A stretch of 64,000 nt of DNA from Desulfosporosinus sp. Sb-LF (GCF_004766055.1 NZ_SPQR01000004.1:298927-362926), one strand, 5' to 3'. Counted from the stretch's first letter, positions 1 through 9,312 are shown. Program-made: numbers and translations. The notes: generated by a model from the letters alone, not told the origin.

Positions 1-678
1 GGCTGCATCATCGAGAGCCCAGATATGTACAAGTACCTAACAGGTATGGAAAACTTGTTACAATTTGCTGCTATGAATAAAACGATAACTCAGCAACGGA
101 TTAAAGACGTCGTGGAAATGGTGGGTCTCCAGCATCGGGTTAAAGACAAAGTAAGCACCTATTCTTTGGGCATGCGCCAACGCCTAGGAATTGCCCAAGC
201 TATCATGTCTAGACCTAAGCTTTTAATTCTTGACGAACCAACCAATGGCCTCGACCCTGCTGGCATTACTGAGTTTAGAAATCTGATCAGAAAACTTGCC
301 TATGAAGAAGGTATGACGGTGTTTGTATCGAGCCACTTACTGTTGGAAATTCAGCAAATGTGTGATGTCGTCTCCATCATCAAGCAAGGAAGCGTCATCA
401 AAACCGCCAGTGTACAGGAAATCATAAAAGATGAAGCTCGGATCGAGTGGCAGTTAAATAATCCTGAGAAAGCGATAACACTTCTCCGGGAACATTGGAA
501 TATCGAAGCTGTTCAGTTAAAAAAGACAACCATTAGCGCTTCTCTTAGCCAGCAACCTCTTGATAAAATCAATGAATTTTTGATCAGAGAAGGCATATCA
601 CTCACCTATTGCACTACCAAACAAAACAGTTTAGAAGATCTATTTTTAGACCTTACGGAAGGGGATCAAATTGTTTAG
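1..678 (+). CDS. ABC transporter ATP-binding protein, 5'-truncated by window edge
   Basis: This is the ATPase subunit of an ABC-2 type exporter. The frame is open to base 1 and reads 'GCIIESPDMYKYLTG', the Q-loop-to-signature linker of the family, so the Walker A and the true start lie left of the window. The signature motif 'YSLGMRQRLGIA' and Walker B 'LLILDEPTNGLDP' are present, followed by the H-loop 'SSHLLLEIQQ'. The last ~85 residues are the usual variable C-terminal domain. It overlaps the permease gene by 8 bases, so the two are translationally coupled. Substrate unknown; bacitracin, lantibiotic or antibiotic export is common for relatives. Family call is sure, substrate is not. Confidence 0.93.
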   Translation, partial: GCIIESPDMYKYLTGMENLLQFAAMNKTITQQRIKDVVEMVGLQHRVKDKVSTYSLGMRQRLGIAQAIMSRPKLLILDEPTNGLDPAGITEFRNLIRKLAYEEGMTVFVSSHLLLEIQQMCDVVSIIKQGSVIKTASVQEIIKDEARIEWQLNNPEKAITLLREHWNIEAVQLKKTTISASLSQQPLDKINEFLIREGISLTYCTTKQNSLEDLFLDLTEGDQIV

Positions 679-1675
679 TCTAATTGAAAATGAAGTCATT
701 AAAATGATATCCAAGAAACGACTTGTGTTTGTCTTGGCAATTCTGGTTGTGCTGATCTCGGTCTTTGCTTATGGTCAACAAAAAACTCTCGAAAGAACCA
801 AGGCCCAACTCTCTCAACGCATGGGAGTTACAGCGACGGATGACTGGCGAAAGCTGGCGAATCAACAATTAATCGATTTGAAGAACAGGCTTGATAGCCC
901 TTATGCGGATGATAAAAGTAAATCCTCCCTTCGGGTAAGAATGGAACAACTCCAGTATAACGTGAACAATAATATTAACCCGCTCGAACAGTCCGCTGCA
1001 AAATTTACCACCAAATTCATGGAACAAGCTATTTTCTTATTCTTGCCACTATTAATTATTATGTTATCGGCTGATATGGTGTCAGGGGAAGCCTCTAGCG
1101 GAACCATCAAACTACTTCTTGTCAGGAACGTTCCAAGGTGGAAGATTCTTTTGAGTAAATATTTGACCCTGGTCATCTTAGAAATCGTTGTTATCTTCTT
1201 TTCGTTTGTGCTCTCAACAATTATTTCGGGATTCTTCTTTGGTTTCGGAGGATGGCTAGCCCCAGTAGCGACTGGTTTCAAAGTCCTGGCAGGGAAATTG
1301 GATACCACCACTGTCCTCAACGTCCCCCAATGGCGTTATTCGCTCATGGTTTATGCCTTGGCTTTTTTTGTATCCGTCGTCGTGGGCAGTATCTCATTTA
1401 TGATCTCCATCTTAGTCAAAAGCACCGCCGCCTCGATAGGCATAATAATGTCCACCCTCGTAGCGGGTAATTTTATTAGCTACTTTCTCACAGATTGGAA
1501 GATTACGCGCTATATGTTCATGGTCAATTTACGACTCACGGATTATTTATCAGGATCCTTCCAGCCGATTGAAGGAATGACGATGCTATTTTCGATTACA
1601 GTCCTTTTAGGATGGGCTATCGCTTCGATCCTTATTAGCTTCGTCTATTTTACAAAACAAGATATCCTTGTCTAA
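671..1675 (+). CDS. ABC-2 type transporter permease
   Basis: This is the membrane subunit partnering the preceding ATPase. The 334-residue protein has an N-terminal transmembrane helix (about residues 17-35), a ~75-residue external charged loop, then a block of about five more helices, as in ABC-2 permeases. The motif 'SGTIKLLLVRNVPRWKILLSK' region (about 140-160) is the typical cytoplasmic coupling element. It starts with TTG inside the end of the ATPase gene, behind a GGAAGGGG ribosome binding site. The next gene follows by 6 bases, so all three form one operon. Confidence 0.9.
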   Translation: MFSLIENEVIKMISKKRLVFVLAILVVLISVFAYGQQKTLERTKAQLSQRMGVTATDDWRKLANQQLIDLKNRLDSPYADDKSKSSLRVRMEQLQYNVNNNINPLEQSAAKFTTKFMEQAIFLFLPLLIIMLSADMVSGEASSGTIKLLLVRNVPRWKILLSKYLTLVILEIVVIFFSFVLSTIISGFFFGFGGWLAPVATGFKVLAGKLDTTTVLNVPQWRYSLMVYALAFFVSVVVGSISFMISILVKSTAASIGIIMSTLVAGNFISYFLTDWKITRYMFMVNLRLTDYLSGSFQPIEGMTMLFSITVLLGWAIASILISFVYFTKQDILV

Positions 1676-1681
1676 GGAGAA

Positions 1682-2500
1682 ATGAACGTGTTAAAAAAAA
1701 GCATGTGGTACTCTATTGTTACAATTGCCTTTGTGGGCTTCATCGTTTTATCGATCGGTTTCTATCAGGCGATCATCGTCACGACAATGACTGATCCTCA
1801 GCCACCAGATACCTCAACGACTCAAACCACAGGAAACTCGACAACAAACCTATCGTCCAAGAATGCCAGCTCGTTTAATGTGCTCATTCTGGGAGACTCT
1901 GTCGCTAAAGGGACTGGTGATGAAAAGGGCAAAGGGTTTTCTGGATATCTACCCGAGTCTTTCAAAAACAACACCTCTAAAGAAATCGTCGTCAATAACG
2001 CAGGAATAGACGGGCTTGAAAGCCTAGGCCTTTTAGAACAGCTTCAAAGCAAAAAGTTGGAGAAAACTATCATAGATTCAGAGATGATCCTAGTCTCGAT
2101 TGGTGGAAATGATATAAGAAGCATCCTTTCCCTCAACGATCTCGCTAAGGAAGATCAATTCAAAGTGAGACAGGACAGTTATCTTGCCAATTTAAAGCAA
2201 ACTCTAAAAGTCCTACGAACCACCAATCCCAATTCCAAGGTCATTTTTGTAGGGCTTTACAATCCGTATGAAAAAGCAAACAGTCTTGAAGATATCCGAC
2301 TTTTGCATACCTGGAACTATAATACCCAACAGCTCGTCGAAGACGATGGAAAAGGAATTTTCATACCAACCGACGACCTATTGAAGTTTAATCTCGGTAA
2401 ATTTATCGCCAAGGATGGTCTACACCCAAATTCTGCAGGGTATCAAGCTCTATCCAATAGAATTAGCAAATCTGTAGAAACGATCATAGCGGGATATTAA
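1682..2500 (+). CDS. Membrane-anchored SGNH/GDSL hydrolase
   Basis: A 272-residue extracytoplasmic esterase or lipase-like protein. One N-terminal transmembrane helix (about 10-32) is followed by a Thr/Ser/Gln-rich linker (about 40-60), then the SGNH fold. Block I is 'LILGDSVAKG' with the nucleophile Ser, block III is 'GGNDIR', and block V is 'DGLHPNSAGY' with the catalytic Asp and His. It sits 6 bases behind the ABC permease with an AAGGAG site, so it is probably co-transcribed. The substrate cannot be told; cell-wall acyl groups or lipids are plausible. A hairpin terminator follows at 2561. Confidence 0.87.
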   Translation: MNVLKKSMWYSIVTIAFVGFIVLSIGFYQAIIVTTMTDPQPPDTSTTQTTGNSTTNLSSKNASSFNVLILGDSVAKGTGDEKGKGFSGYLPESFKNNTSKEIVVNNAGIDGLESLGLLEQLQSKKLEKTIIDSEMILVSIGGNDIRSILSLNDLAKEDQFKVRQDSYLANLKQTLKVLRTTNPNSKVIFVGLYNPYEKANSLEDIRLLHTWNYNTQQLVEDDGKGIFIPTDDLLKFNLGKFIAKDGLHPNSAGYQALSNRISKSVETIIAGY

Positions 2501-2560
2501 TTCAAATAATATCTCTACCACATTCTAAATCATCCACATCGAATCATGCTCACATTCATT

Positions 2561-2597
2561 AAAAATGCCGCTGTTTGTCATAAACGGCGGCATTTTT
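2561..2597. terminator. Bidirectional terminator hairpin
   Basis: AAAAATGCCGC and GCGGCATTTTT pair around a short loop with one inner mismatch. It lies between the convergent SGNH hydrolase (+) and GH18 (-) genes and has A/T runs on both sides, so it can end both transcripts. Confidence 0.85.
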
Positions 2598-2608
2598 AAT
2601 GACAAGAT

Positions 2609-3742
2609 TTATTTGCGTGAAGCATACCCTTTTAAGACATCGGTCCACAAGGTTGGATCTTCGATACCCATTCGCCAAACGGCGACTCCATGCAGTTGAT
2701 TCTTCTTAGAACTCGTTAACTTTGAAGTTAGGCTACGAACATTCTCTAAATAAACTTCATGACGCACTCCGGCCTCGGTGAAGGTATAGTGCGCAACTTG
2801 TTGATTTTCATCATACAGAATGCTTACGTTTTTTGTCTTAGCTAACTCAATGGCTTTAGCATAGGTTAAATACGTTGGCAGAAGTGGTTTGTTCGAAGCC
2901 CAGTTACTACCATAGACAGGCAGACCCAAAACTAGTTTCTCTTTAGGAATTTTGCCAATAGCAAACTTAATGACGCGATCAACCCACCCCTGAGAGGCAA
3001 TAGGGCCTTGAGTTGTGCCCACACCATGTTCTTCATAAGTCATTAAAACTATTTGATCCGCTGCCTTACCTATAGAAGCGTAGTCAAATGCACCCGACCA
3101 TAAATCGTTAGGATCGTCTATATATTTTGCTGGAATCGAGACATTCAGAATCTTGCCATTTGCTTTGAGCACACTATGCAGCTCATTCAGAAATGCTGTG
3201 TAAATGTTACGGTCGTTAGGAAGAACTTTCTCTATATCGATCGCAATACCATCCCAGTTATCGTGGGTCGTCAAAGCCACTAGATTTTTAACAAAGACAG
3301 CACGAACTGTGCTATTCGCCAAAACCTGATGAGCCAATTGCGGGTTAAATCCCTCATCACCACCCAGATTATGGACCAAAGCATAGGCTTTTGCTCCACC
3401 CTTCTGAGCTGTTTCCTTTAGGCTTAAGTCAACATTACCAGTACTTTTAATCTTTCCCGCTCCATCAAAGGAGTACCAGAAAAACGCTACTTCATCGAGT
3501 GTTTTAATATTTTTAGCCAAGGAATCCTTTGATTTTGCTCCGGCATCCGTATAAAAACCCAAAACAACTCGCTTACCAGCTCCCAAAACATCGTCACGGG
3601 AAGCCTCAGCTTGTGGAGGTTGACCATTGACTCCCATTTGTGCGGGGGGAGTCTGCGGTGCAGGCCGAATGCCTGTACACCCACTGAGTGCTGTACCTAG
3701 GATTGAAAGGGATATAACGATTAAAGTCAGATACCGTTTCAT
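2609..3742 (-). CDS. GH18-family lipoprotein (chitinase-like / spore germination type)
   Basis: A 377-residue secreted glycoside hydrolase of family 18. The start at 3742 is chosen because AAAGGAGT lies 6 bases upstream and it gives a clean lipoprotein signal: 'MKRYLTLIVI', a hydrophobic core and the lipobox 'LSGC'. A longer in-frame start at 3805 would put a charged tail ahead of the signal. The catalytic motif 'DGIAIDIE' matches DGxxxDxE with Glu as proton donor. Related YaaH/SleL-like proteins cut cortex peptidoglycan during germination, but here the lipobox suggests a membrane-tethered enzyme. No LysM repeat is visible. Substrate inferred only from family. Confidence 0.88.
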   Translation of the reverse strand: MKRYLTLIVISLSILGTALSGCTGIRPAPQTPPAQMGVNGQPPQAEASRDDVLGAGKRVVLGFYTDAGAKSKDSLAKNIKTLDEVAFFWYSFDGAGKIKSTGNVDLSLKETAQKGGAKAYALVHNLGGDEGFNPQLAHQVLANSTVRAVFVKNLVALTTHDNWDGIAIDIEKVLPNDRNIYTAFLNELHSVLKANGKILNVSIPAKYIDDPNDLWSGAFDYASIGKAADQIVLMTYEEHGVGTTQGPIASQGWVDRVIKFAIGKIPKEKLVLGLPVYGSNWASNKPLLPTYLTYAKAIELAKTKNVSILYDENQQVAHYTFTEAGVRHEVYLENVRSLTSKLTSSKKNQLHGVAVWRMGIEDPTLWTDVLKGYASRK

Positions 3743-3813
3743 GCGTTTACTCCTTTTATCATTTTTCGGTTCACTGACATTTATCTTTCCCACTTCAATT
3801 TTCAATATGTGAT

Positions 3814-4350
3814 TTAGTAGTTCGTTTTGGGAGGGGGTACCACGGAGCGGCTTAAAACAATATCTAATGCCTCTTTCGCCGTCTGGGCATATTCGAGTTT
3901 GATGCTTTTTCGTTCATCCAGAAATGCCTCTTCATACGCAATCGTCCTTACCTTTTTGGCCCATCCGCCCGAGGGTTCAAGGATTACGACCAGTTTGAGA
4001 TTTAGATAGGCAGCCGACAATTCCCCCAGCGTACCATTACCGCCACCCACCATGATCAGCGCATCGGAAGAATGGACGAGAATCAAGCTCCGATAATCAA
4101 AGCTTAATCCCGTGTTGATCGGAATATCGATATATTGATTGGCTCTATCCATGGTGTCTCCCGGTAAAATTCCTACCACGAGCCCATTGGCCTCTTTAGC
4201 ACCTTTAGACGCCCACTCCATCACCCCGTTCGTACCACCCGTTAAAAGTATAGCGCCTCTTAGAGCAATCTCCCTTCCTACTTCTTCAGCCGCTTGCTGA
4301 AGTTCAAGGGGTATATCTCCCGACTGTCCGATGACTCCGATACGTCTCAT
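3814..4350 (-). CDS. LOG/TIGR00725-family Rossmann protein
   Basis: A ~178-residue cytoplasmic protein of the lysine-decarboxylase-like (LOG) superfamily. It shows 'GGTNGVMEWASKGA' (about 38-51) and 'GGGNGTLGELSAA' in place of the PGGxGTxxE nucleotide-binding motif of true LOG phosphoribohydrolases. This is the pattern of the TIGR00725 branch, whose function is unclear. An ATG at 4350 is taken as the start, with AAAGGAG 11 bases upstream; a GTG at 4362 lies too close to that site. It ends 71 bases before the GH18 start, possibly co-transcribed. Confidence 0.82.
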   Translation of the reverse strand: MRRIGVIGQSGDIPLELQQAAEEVGREIALRGAILLTGGTNGVMEWASKGAKEANGLVVGILPGDTMDRANQYIDIPINTGLSFDYRSLILVHSSDALIMVGGGNGTLGELSAAYLNLKLVVILEPSGGWAKKVRTIAYEEAFLDERKSIKLEYAQTAKEALDIVLSRSVVPPPKTNY

Positions 4351-4505
4351 CGATTCATTCACTCCTTTTTCCGCAAATTAAAGAAAGCTCCCGCCATATA
4401 CAGCAGCTAAGTTTTCGTTACCTCTATTATATCCACATGTCATCTTGTATAATAGCTATAATCAAGGTCAGACCATTGACCTTTAACATAAAGGGGGATC
4501 TAATC

Positions 4506-5222
4506 ATGAAACGAAAAATCATAACCATTGATGAAGAAAAATGTAATGGCTGCGGCCTTTGTGTTGGTGCCTGTCACGAAGGGGCTTTACAACTGATCGA
4601 TGGAAAAGCCCGGCTTATTTCTGAAAGCTATTGTGACGGTCTCGGGGACTGTCTGCCCGAATGCCCGACCGGATCCATCACTCTTGAGGAACGAGAAACT
4701 GCCGATTATGACGAAGAGGCCGTCCAGAAACACCTGAACAAAAGCAAGGCAAAGTCTGAAGGTTGTCTAACCTCTGGTTGTCCAGGCACTCAGGCAAAGC
4801 TCCTTGCCAAAAAACAGCCTGAATCTGCACATGTTCAATCCAATGAAGCCTCACAGTCGCAGCTTAGTCAGTGGCCCTGCCAGCTAAAATTAGTTTCGTC
4901 AAACGCACTTTACCTTGATAACGCCCATTTACTGCTAGCAGCCGACTGCACTGCGTTTGCTTATCCAAATATTCACCAACAGTTCATGCGGGATAAAATC
5001 ACCCTAATTGCCTGTCCTAAGCTAGATGATGTTGATTACTCGGAAAAATTAGCGACTATCTTGAAACTTCACGAAATTAAAAGCCTAACGATTCTGAAAA
5101 TGGAAGTACCTTGCTGTGGTGGACTTGTTAACGCTGTAAGAAAGGCCATGATTAACAGCGGGAAAATGGTTCCCTGGGAGGTCGTAACGATATCAACCAA
5201 CGGGAAAGTAATAGAGGCTTGA
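4506..5222 (+). CDS. 4Fe-4S ferredoxin-type protein with Cys-rich C-terminal domain
   Basis: A 238-residue cytoplasmic Fe-S protein. The N-terminus has a full 4Fe-4S motif 'CNGCGLCVGACHEGAL' and a second Cys group 'CDGLGDCLPECPTGSI', giving up to two clusters. The middle (about 80-130) has 'GCLTSGCPG' and a Gln/Ser-rich linker. The C-terminal half contains 'ACPKLDD' and 'VPCCGGLV', a pattern found in hydrogenase- or CoB-type accessory ferredoxins. The start at 4506 has AAAGGGGG 8 bases upstream; the open frame reaches further but lacks a site. No partner enzyme is adjacent. Role likely electron transfer, partner unknown. Confidence 0.85.
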   Translation: MKRKIITIDEEKCNGCGLCVGACHEGALQLIDGKARLISESYCDGLGDCLPECPTGSITLEERETADYDEEAVQKHLNKSKAKSEGCLTSGCPGTQAKLLAKKQPESAHVQSNEASQSQLSQWPCQLKLVSSNALYLDNAHLLLAADCTAFAYPNIHQQFMRDKITLIACPKLDDVDYSEKLATILKLHEIKSLTILKMEVPCCGGLVNAVRKAMINSGKMVPWEVVTISTNGKVIEA

Positions 5223-5290
5223 TATAGGGCCATTCAATACTTAATTTATAACTAGACTTAATACTCGACTTATACTCGAACTCGAACGAA

Positions 5291-5359
5291 CTTCATACCC
5301 TATAGAACGAATAAACCCCGGCAATAGACCGGGGTTTATTCGTTCTATAGGGTATGAAG
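5291..5359. terminator. Perfect 31-bp hairpin between convergent genes
   Basis: Bases 5291-5321 and 5329-5359 are perfect reverse complements around a 7-base loop CAATAGA. The stem holds AATAAACCCCGG, so a conventional GC-core terminator is nested inside a longer palindrome. It lies between the ferredoxin (+) and gamma-glutamyltransferase (-) genes and can serve both. Confidence 0.85.
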
Positions 5360-5376
5360 CAAGCCTTTAATGAGCT

Positions 5377-6987
5377 TTACCACATAGCAATATGCCCATC
5401 CGCTCTCGGCTCAGTACCACCCACCAATACCCCATCCTTCGTTCTCCAGATAATTTGACCACGTCCAAAACTAGAGGTATCCATGGACCATCGGATGTCA
5501 TGTCCCCTTCGTGCTAGCTCTTGGGCAATATGCTCAGGGAAAGAGTGTTCAACCTCTATAGTCTTCCCATGGGTCCATAGCCAACGTGGTGCATCAAGAC
5601 TCGCTTGGGGATTCAAATGATAATCTACCGTGTTCATGATCACCTGCACATGCCCTTGGGGTTGCATGAAACCTCCCATCACACCAAATGGGCCCACTGG
5701 AAGGCTATCTTTCGTCAAAAAACCGGGAATGATGGTATGGTAAGGCCTTTTACCTGGTTGAAGACAATTGTCATGGTTCGGATCCAGAGAAAAGTTATTT
5801 CCGCGATTATGAAGGCTAATTCCTGTTTCAGGGACCACCAGGCCGGATCCAAAGCCCATATAGTTACTTTGGATCATCGAAACCATGTTTCCCTCACCAT
5901 CCGCTGTTGCTAAATAGACCGTCCCCCCCTTCGGTGGATTGCCAGGTTCAGGCAGAAGCGCTTTTTCTCCGATTAGCTTTCGACGTTCTGCAGCATACCC
6001 ATCTGATAGCAGATCTTCAATCCTTACGTTCATCTGAGAAGGATCAGCAATGTATTTTTTTCCGTCAGCAAAAGCCAGCTTTAGAGCTTCAATTTGCCGA
6101 TGATACGAATCGGGGCTTTCTTTCACCTCGAAATCAAACCCTCTTAAACTATTTAAGGCCATTAAAGCAACGAGTCCATGTCCATTGGGCGGAATTTCCC
6201 AAACCATATATCCACGGTAATTAATGGAGATCGGGGTTACCCATTCCGGTGTGTAGGTCGCCAAGTCGTCTTTTCTCAGAAAACCATCATACAGTTTAGA
6301 AAATTGATCGATCTTATCCGCGATGACTCCACTATAAAACGATCGGGCGTTTGTTTCTGCAATCGATTGTAACGTGCGGGCGTGATCTTGTGAACTCCAA
6401 ATCTCACCAATTCTTGGAGCGCGTCCTTGGGGAGCAAACGTCTTAAACCATTGCTTAAATTGCTCGTCTTTAAGGTCTTGAGCATATCGATTGAAATCAA
6501 TTTCCCAATTCCTCCCAACCGTCGGTGAAACGGGATAACCTTGTTCAGCAAATGTAACTGCAGGTGACATGACTTCGGTCAGAGGAAGCTTACCGAAACG
6601 GGCAGATAACTCAGCCCAGGCTGCTGGCGCCCCAGGAACGGTGACAGGAAACCATCCATATGTAGGCATTTCTTGGTGTCCAGCTCTTTTCAAAGCTTGC
6701 AACGTAAGTTGTTGAGGTGCTGGGCCGCTGGCATTGAGTCCAAAAAGTTGTCCCTTTGTCCAGACCAAGGCAAAAGCATCTCCTCCTATTCCATTGGAGG
6801 TTGGCTCAACCACCGTCAGACTGGCCGCTGTAGCAATCGCTGCGTCAATCGCATTTCCACCTTTTCTTAAGACCGACAACCCCGCTTCAGCAGCAAGAGG
6901 CTGAGAAGTGGCCACCATACCATTTTTAGCGTACGCGGTCATTCTGCGTGACGCATAAGGATTATAAAGCGTATCAAAGTTTAGCAT
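5377..6987 (-). CDS. Gamma-glutamyltransferase family protein
   Basis: A ~536-residue N-terminal nucleophile hydrolase. The large-subunit region carries 'GGNAIDAAIATAASLTVVEP' (about 35-55), typical of the family, and the autoprocessing site is 'GGTVYLATAD' with Thr as new N-terminus of the small subunit, followed by 'GNMVSMIQSNY'. The second residue after the nucleophile is not the classical T-H-x-S, which places it in the branch often named Ywrd- or acylase-like. No signal peptide is visible, so it is probably cytoplasmic. The start at 6987 has AAAGGGAG 10 bases upstream. It may cleave glutathione-like or other gamma-glutamyl amides; exact substrate unknown. Confidence 0.88.
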   Translation of the reverse strand: MLNFDTLYNPYASRRMTAYAKNGMVATSQPLAAEAGLSVLRKGGNAIDAAIATAASLTVVEPTSNGIGGDAFALVWTKGQLFGLNASGPAPQQLTLQALKRAGHQEMPTYGWFPVTVPGAPAAWAELSARFGKLPLTEVMSPAVTFAEQGYPVSPTVGRNWEIDFNRYAQDLKDEQFKQWFKTFAPQGRAPRIGEIWSSQDHARTLQSIAETNARSFYSGVIADKIDQFSKLYDGFLRKDDLATYTPEWVTPISINYRGYMVWEIPPNGHGLVALMALNSLRGFDFEVKESPDSYHRQIEALKLAFADGKKYIADPSQMNVRIEDLLSDGYAAERRKLIGEKALLPEPGNPPKGGTVYLATADGEGNMVSMIQSNYMGFGSGLVVPETGISLHNRGNNFSLDPNHDNCLQPGKRPYHTIIPGFLTKDSLPVGPFGVMGGFMQPQGHVQVIMNTVDYHLNPQASLDAPRWLWTHGKTIEVEHSFPEHIAQELARRGHDIRWSMDTSSFGRGQIIWRTKDGVLVGGTEPRADGHIAMW

Positions 6988-7221
6988 CTTACGTAGTCTC
7001 CCTTTACTTAGTATTTCCATATCACCTTGGCCAGCGGCCACCTAGTTGCTCAATGATTACACATACACTATAGATTACACAAATTGTATAAGCAAGCAAG
7101 AAAAACACACTCAGCAAACAAGATATCTAGGATTAAATCAGCCCTAAATATTTTGCCATATTGTTCCATATTTGATGTACCTTGCATATCATGTGGTATC
7201 ACTGGAAGGGAGGAAACGCAA

Positions 7222-7338
7222 ATGGCATTTGGTAACGTTGATGGAGCAGCTTGCGGTTGCGGAAAAGGCTTTGGCGCAGGGATCGCGGCAGTTGTGGTAA
7301 TAATTCTTCTTTTGATCGCAATGGGAATCGTATTCTAA
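7222..7338 (+). CDS. YjcZ-like small hydrophobic protein
   Basis: A 38-residue protein with ATG at 7222 behind GGGAGG. It has a short polar head with two Cys ('AACGCGKGFGAG') and one C-terminal hydrophobic helix 'IAAVVVIILLLIAMGIVF'. This is the architecture of the YjcZ family of small sporulation-associated membrane proteins of Firmicutes. It forms a pair with the next tiny gene, and a near-identical copy occurs at 27891. Family assignment is by pattern; role not established. Confidence 0.78.
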   Translation: MAFGNVDGAACGCGKGFGAGIAAVVVIILLLIAMGIVF

Positions 7339-7366
7339 ATCTAACTATAGAAAGGTGGAACTTCTT

Positions 7367-7519
7367 ATGTATGGAATGGGTTATGGTGGAATGAGCGGAG
7401 CATGTTGTCCTCAACCTGTTGCAGCCCCAGTTGCTTCTTATGGCGTGGGCGCAGGTGTAGGAGTAGGAATTATCGCAGTGGCTATTTTGATTCTTATCGC
7501 ATTAGGCGTTATATTCTAA
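7367..7519 (+). CDS. YjcZ-like small Gly-rich membrane protein
   Basis: A 50-residue protein with ATG at 7367 after AAAGGTGG. The N-terminus is Met/Gly/Tyr-rich ('MYGMGYGGMSGACCPQPV'), followed by one hydrophobic helix ending 'LILIALGVIF', like its neighbour. It lies 28 bases behind the first YjcZ-like gene and is followed by a strong hairpin at 7561, so the two form a small operon. The N-terminal start of a related but broken gene is seen at 28028. Confidence 0.75.
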   Translation: MYGMGYGGMSGACCPQPVAAPVASYGVGAGVGVGIIAVAILILIALGVIF

Positions 7520-7560
7520 AAAATCACTTCTTAAAAATAAGCTTGATAAGAAAACCGACT

Positions 7561-7602
7561 TAAGTTAAAAGGCTATCACAAAATTGATAGCCTTTTAACT
7601 TA
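7561..7602 (+). terminator. Terminator of the YjcZ-like pair
   Basis: TAAGTTAAAAGGCTATCA and TGATAGCCTTTTAACTTA form a perfect 18-bp stem with a 6-base loop, 41 bases behind the second small gene. Confidence 0.85.
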
Positions 7603-7820
7603 TGCCAATGTTATAGCTTCCTTGAACTCTTCGTTGACATCTTAACTCTTGATAATTTCCTTAAGAAGTTGTCCTAAAATTGCTCATTGAAAACGCCGCC
7701 CTATGTGCGTAGGCCAAATACCTATCTGTTGCGAAAAGTGGTAACATGAGTTAAAGTAATTGATATTATTCACTACTTTATTTCCCATTAACGCTACTAT
7801 CTTACTAGGAGGTTTAATCA

Positions 7821-9116
7821 TTGAAAAATTTTCTAAGTTCCATCCAGGAAAAGGTTTTATTATATGATGGTTCTAAAGGGGTTATGCTCCAAAGGAGAGG
7901 TCTAACCGGAAATGAAGCATCAGAATCGTGGAATTTATCCAATCCGGAGGAAGTTAAAGACCTATATCGTCAATACCAACAAGCCGGTTCCGATGTGATT
8001 CAAACAAACACGTTTCCAGGCAATAGAGTTACCTTAGAAAAACACGGTATAGGGGATAAAACATATGAACTAAACTTTGCCGGTGTGAAATTAGCGAAAG
8101 AAATAGCCGGTGAAAATACTTATGTTGCTGCTTCAGTGGGTCCGACTGGTTCGTTTTTAGAACCCTCAGGCAATTTAAGCTTTGATAAGGCCTATAGTAT
8201 TTTCAAAGAGCCTTTAAAGGCCATCGAAGATGCAGGCGCAGATCTTGTAAATTTTGAAACGTTTACGGATTTAAATGAATTAAGAGCCGCTATCTTAGCA
8301 GCGAAAGAAACTACAAAGCTTCCGATTATTGCTTCAGTAACCTTTAATGCAAATAGTCGAACGTTGTTTGGTAATTCAGCAGAGGTATGTGCTATTGTCT
8401 GTCAATCATTAGGCGTGGCTCTCGTTGGGGCTAACTGCTCAGGGGGTCCCGATAGTTTAATTGAACCCATTAAAAAAATGTTTTCTGTTGCATCCATTCC
8501 TCTTTGCGTAAAAGCAAATGCCGGGATGCCTGAACTAGTGAATGGAGAGGTAATCTATCAACAGAAACCCGAACAATTTAGTTCCTACACCCAAGAATTT
8601 GTAGAGAATGGAGTACGACTTATTGGTGGATGCTGTGGTACTACTCCAGAATTTATCAGTGCGATTAAGCAAGATCTTGCTGAGATCAAAACTCCAAAGT
8701 TAGAGTTGAACGTTAATCCAACCCTTGCTTCAGCCTATAATCATCTTGTTCTTTCTAAAGACCAGAAATATTCAGTTAAAAGGCTTTCACAAGATGCTAT
8801 AACTATGTTAATTAACGGTGATTTTCATAATTTAATACAAGACTCTAAATCAGAATCGATCGATTATCTTTTATTAGAATTTGGTGATATGAAAGAAACG
8901 TTTGATGTGTGGGAATTTGTTAGCCAATTTAGCTTATTAATTAAAAAACCCATCATCCTTAAATCCGAATCCGCTGAACTTCTCAATAAATTCCTAAGAT
9001 ATTATCCCGGAAAGGCCGGAGTAGTTTTCTCTGATAATACCACACTCTCTCTTTCTGATTTAAAACACTATGGTGCTTTAATTGTCAATGATGAATTAAA
9101 ACCTATTGCACTCTAA
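7821..9116 (+). CDS. Homocysteine S-methyltransferase-domain protein with C-terminal extension
   Basis: A 431-residue cytoplasmic protein. Residues 1-290 are a BhmT/MetH-type homocysteine-binding barrel: 'LLYDGSKGVMLQRRG' near the start, 'GANCSGGPD' with the first zinc Cys, and 'IGGCCGTTPEFI' with the Cys pair. These three Cys bind the zinc that activates homocysteine. Residues ~300-431 are an extension without the folate, cobalamin or activation domains of full MetH and without a motif I recognise. The start is TTG at 7821 behind AGGAGG. The methyl donor is unknown; a separate corrinoid protein could supply it. No S-box or cobalamin riboswitch is evident upstream. Confidence 0.85.
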   Translation: MKNFLSSIQEKVLLYDGSKGVMLQRRGLTGNEASESWNLSNPEEVKDLYRQYQQAGSDVIQTNTFPGNRVTLEKHGIGDKTYELNFAGVKLAKEIAGENTYVAASVGPTGSFLEPSGNLSFDKAYSIFKEPLKAIEDAGADLVNFETFTDLNELRAAILAAKETTKLPIIASVTFNANSRTLFGNSAEVCAIVCQSLGVALVGANCSGGPDSLIEPIKKMFSVASIPLCVKANAGMPELVNGEVIYQQKPEQFSSYTQEFVENGVRLIGGCCGTTPEFISAIKQDLAEIKTPKLELNVNPTLASAYNHLVLSKDQKYSVKRLSQDAITMLINGDFHNLIQDSKSESIDYLLLEFGDMKETFDVWEFVSQFSLLIKKPIILKSESAELLNKFLRYYPGKAGVVFSDNTTLSLSDLKHYGALIVNDELKPIAL

Positions 9117-9133
9117 CTCCGCGAAACTTAACA

Positions 9134-9175
9134 CAACACGCTGCCAAGTTATAATAGGCAGCGTGTTGTCGTTTT
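9134..9175 (+). terminator. Terminator after methyltransferase gene
   Basis: CAACACGCTGCC pairs with GGCAGCGTGTTG around an 11-base loop, followed by TCGTTTTAT. It lies 17 bases behind the stop codon. Confidence 0.87.
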
Positions 9176-9312
9176 ATAGGTATGTAACGTTTTTGTATCG
9201 CCGTGTTATTGTAATTTTTAAAACGTTTAATCAGGACTGAAATCATCGTTAATTTGTTTGTTGAGGTGTGTGGAAAAAAGGCTTGTACCAGTCCTTGTTC
9301 GAAGCTAGGTCT

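Noticed and set aside
7620..7815. Possible S-box or cobalamin riboswitch upstream of the homocysteine methyltransferase-like gene
   Set aside because: Searched by eye for the conserved S-box and cobalamin-box cores and found neither.
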